Shown here: positions 5,522-5,787 of the stretch, piece by piece | Position numbering within the stretch: the first letter of the stretch is position 1 | Layout: each line of letters starts with the position of its first letter | Position numbers and translations under genes: made by a program | Assembly (NCBI GenBank): GCA_003567055.1 | Contig: PXAW01000080.1 | Location: 1-5,787 of the forward strand | DNA length: 5,787 bases | Source: Hyphomicrobiales bacterium | GTDB lineage: Bacteria; Pseudomonadota; Alphaproteobacteria; Rhizobiales; Beijerinckiaceae | Direction: 5' to 3' | Notes under the pieces: generated by a model | What the model saw: the letters and a program-made list of their open reading frames with translations, nothing else | Told to the model about the DNA's origin: nothing | Databases searched by the model: none

Positions 5522-5787
5522 ATGACGGCGCTCGCATTTGATTCGTCGAACCCACTCGACACGGCCCGCGCGGCCATGCGCGAGACCTTCGGCTATCCGG
5601 ATTTCCGCCCCGGACAGGACGAGGTCATCGCAGCCGTGCTGGCGGGTCACGACGTACTCGCGGTGATGCCCACCGGTGCGGGCAAATCCATGTGCTATCA
5701 GCTTCCCGCCCTGGTGCGTGAAGGGCTCACCGTGGTGGTCTCGCCGCTGATCGCGCTGATGCGCGACCAGGTGGCGCAATTGCGCAC
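5522..5787 (+). CDS. recQ: ATP-dependent DNA helicase RecQ (N-terminus; cut by window edge)
   Basis: The first 88 codons of a 3'-to-5' superfamily 2 DNA helicase used in recombination and replication-fork repair. Motif 0 is seen at FGYPDFRPGQ (23-32) with the adenine-binding Gln at 32. Walker A follows as MPTGAGKSMCYQLPA (49-63), then motif Ia with VVVSPLIALMRDQV (71-84). The second Gly of the usual TGGGKS is Ala here, a minor change. The DEAH box, RecQ-Ct and HRDC parts lie beyond the right edge. The ATG at 5522-5524 puts 22 residues before motif 0, normal for the family. An in-frame GTG at 5483 lies inside a hairpin and has no ribosome site. No Shine-Dalgarno sequence is evident before the ATG either. 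It reads in the same direction as the oxidoreductase gene, 114 nt after it. Confidence 0.95.
   Translation, partial: MTALAFDSSNPLDTARAAMRETFGYPDFRPGQDEVIAAVLAGHDVLAVMPTGAGKSMCYQLPALVREGLTVVVSPLIALMRDQVAQLR

Noticed and set aside
1..5787. Horizontally acquired or defence/mobile system
   Set aside because: All genes are core metabolic or repair functions with uniform composition and codon preference; no transposase, integrase, terminal repeats, tRNA target or toxin-antitoxin pair is seen.

Overview
This window looks like ordinary, vertically inherited chromosome from a GC-rich alphaproteobacterium, most likely in or near the Hyphomicrobiales (Rhizobiales). The base composition is high in G+C throughout, with a strong third-position G/C preference. 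The YbjN-domain protein closely matches the form I recall from rhizobia and relatives, where it sits just upstream of proC. Genus-level placement is not possible by eye. There is no insertion sequence, phage gene, tRNA, CRISPR array or compositional island.

Layout: (1) Positions 1-1842, minus strand: a YbjN-domain gene, then proC (pyrroline-5-carboxylate reductase, last step of proline synthesis), then a TetR-family regulator that runs off the left edge. All three read leftward. YbjN and proC are probably one transcript; the regulator has its own candidate promoter lying inside an inverted repeat. (2) Positions 1843-2241: a non-coding stretch holding a candidate promoter for the YbjN-proC unit and a hairpin just after purD. 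(3) Positions 2242-4176, minus strand: bioY (biotin uptake S-component) followed 39 nt later by purD (GAR synthetase, de novo purine synthesis). A well-formed sigma70-type promoter precedes bioY, and a weaker candidate for purD lies inside the end of bioY. (4) Positions 4391-5407, plus strand, divergent from bioY: a zinc-free medium-chain NADP-dependent oxidoreductase of the CurA/YncB group, with a 10-bp stem-loop in its leader. (5) Positions 5408-5521: a short gap with a 17-nt-period tandem repeat and a 12-bp hairpin. (6) Position 5522 to the right edge, plus strand: the first 88 codons of recQ.

The genes are housekeeping functions (proline, purine, biotin uptake, redox, DNA repair) and do not form one pathway. 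I do not see a new biological system. The items worth a second look are regulatory: the twin repeats and hairpin before recQ, the inverted repeat around the tetR promoter, the leader hairpin of the oxidoreductase, and the way purD is attached to bioY.
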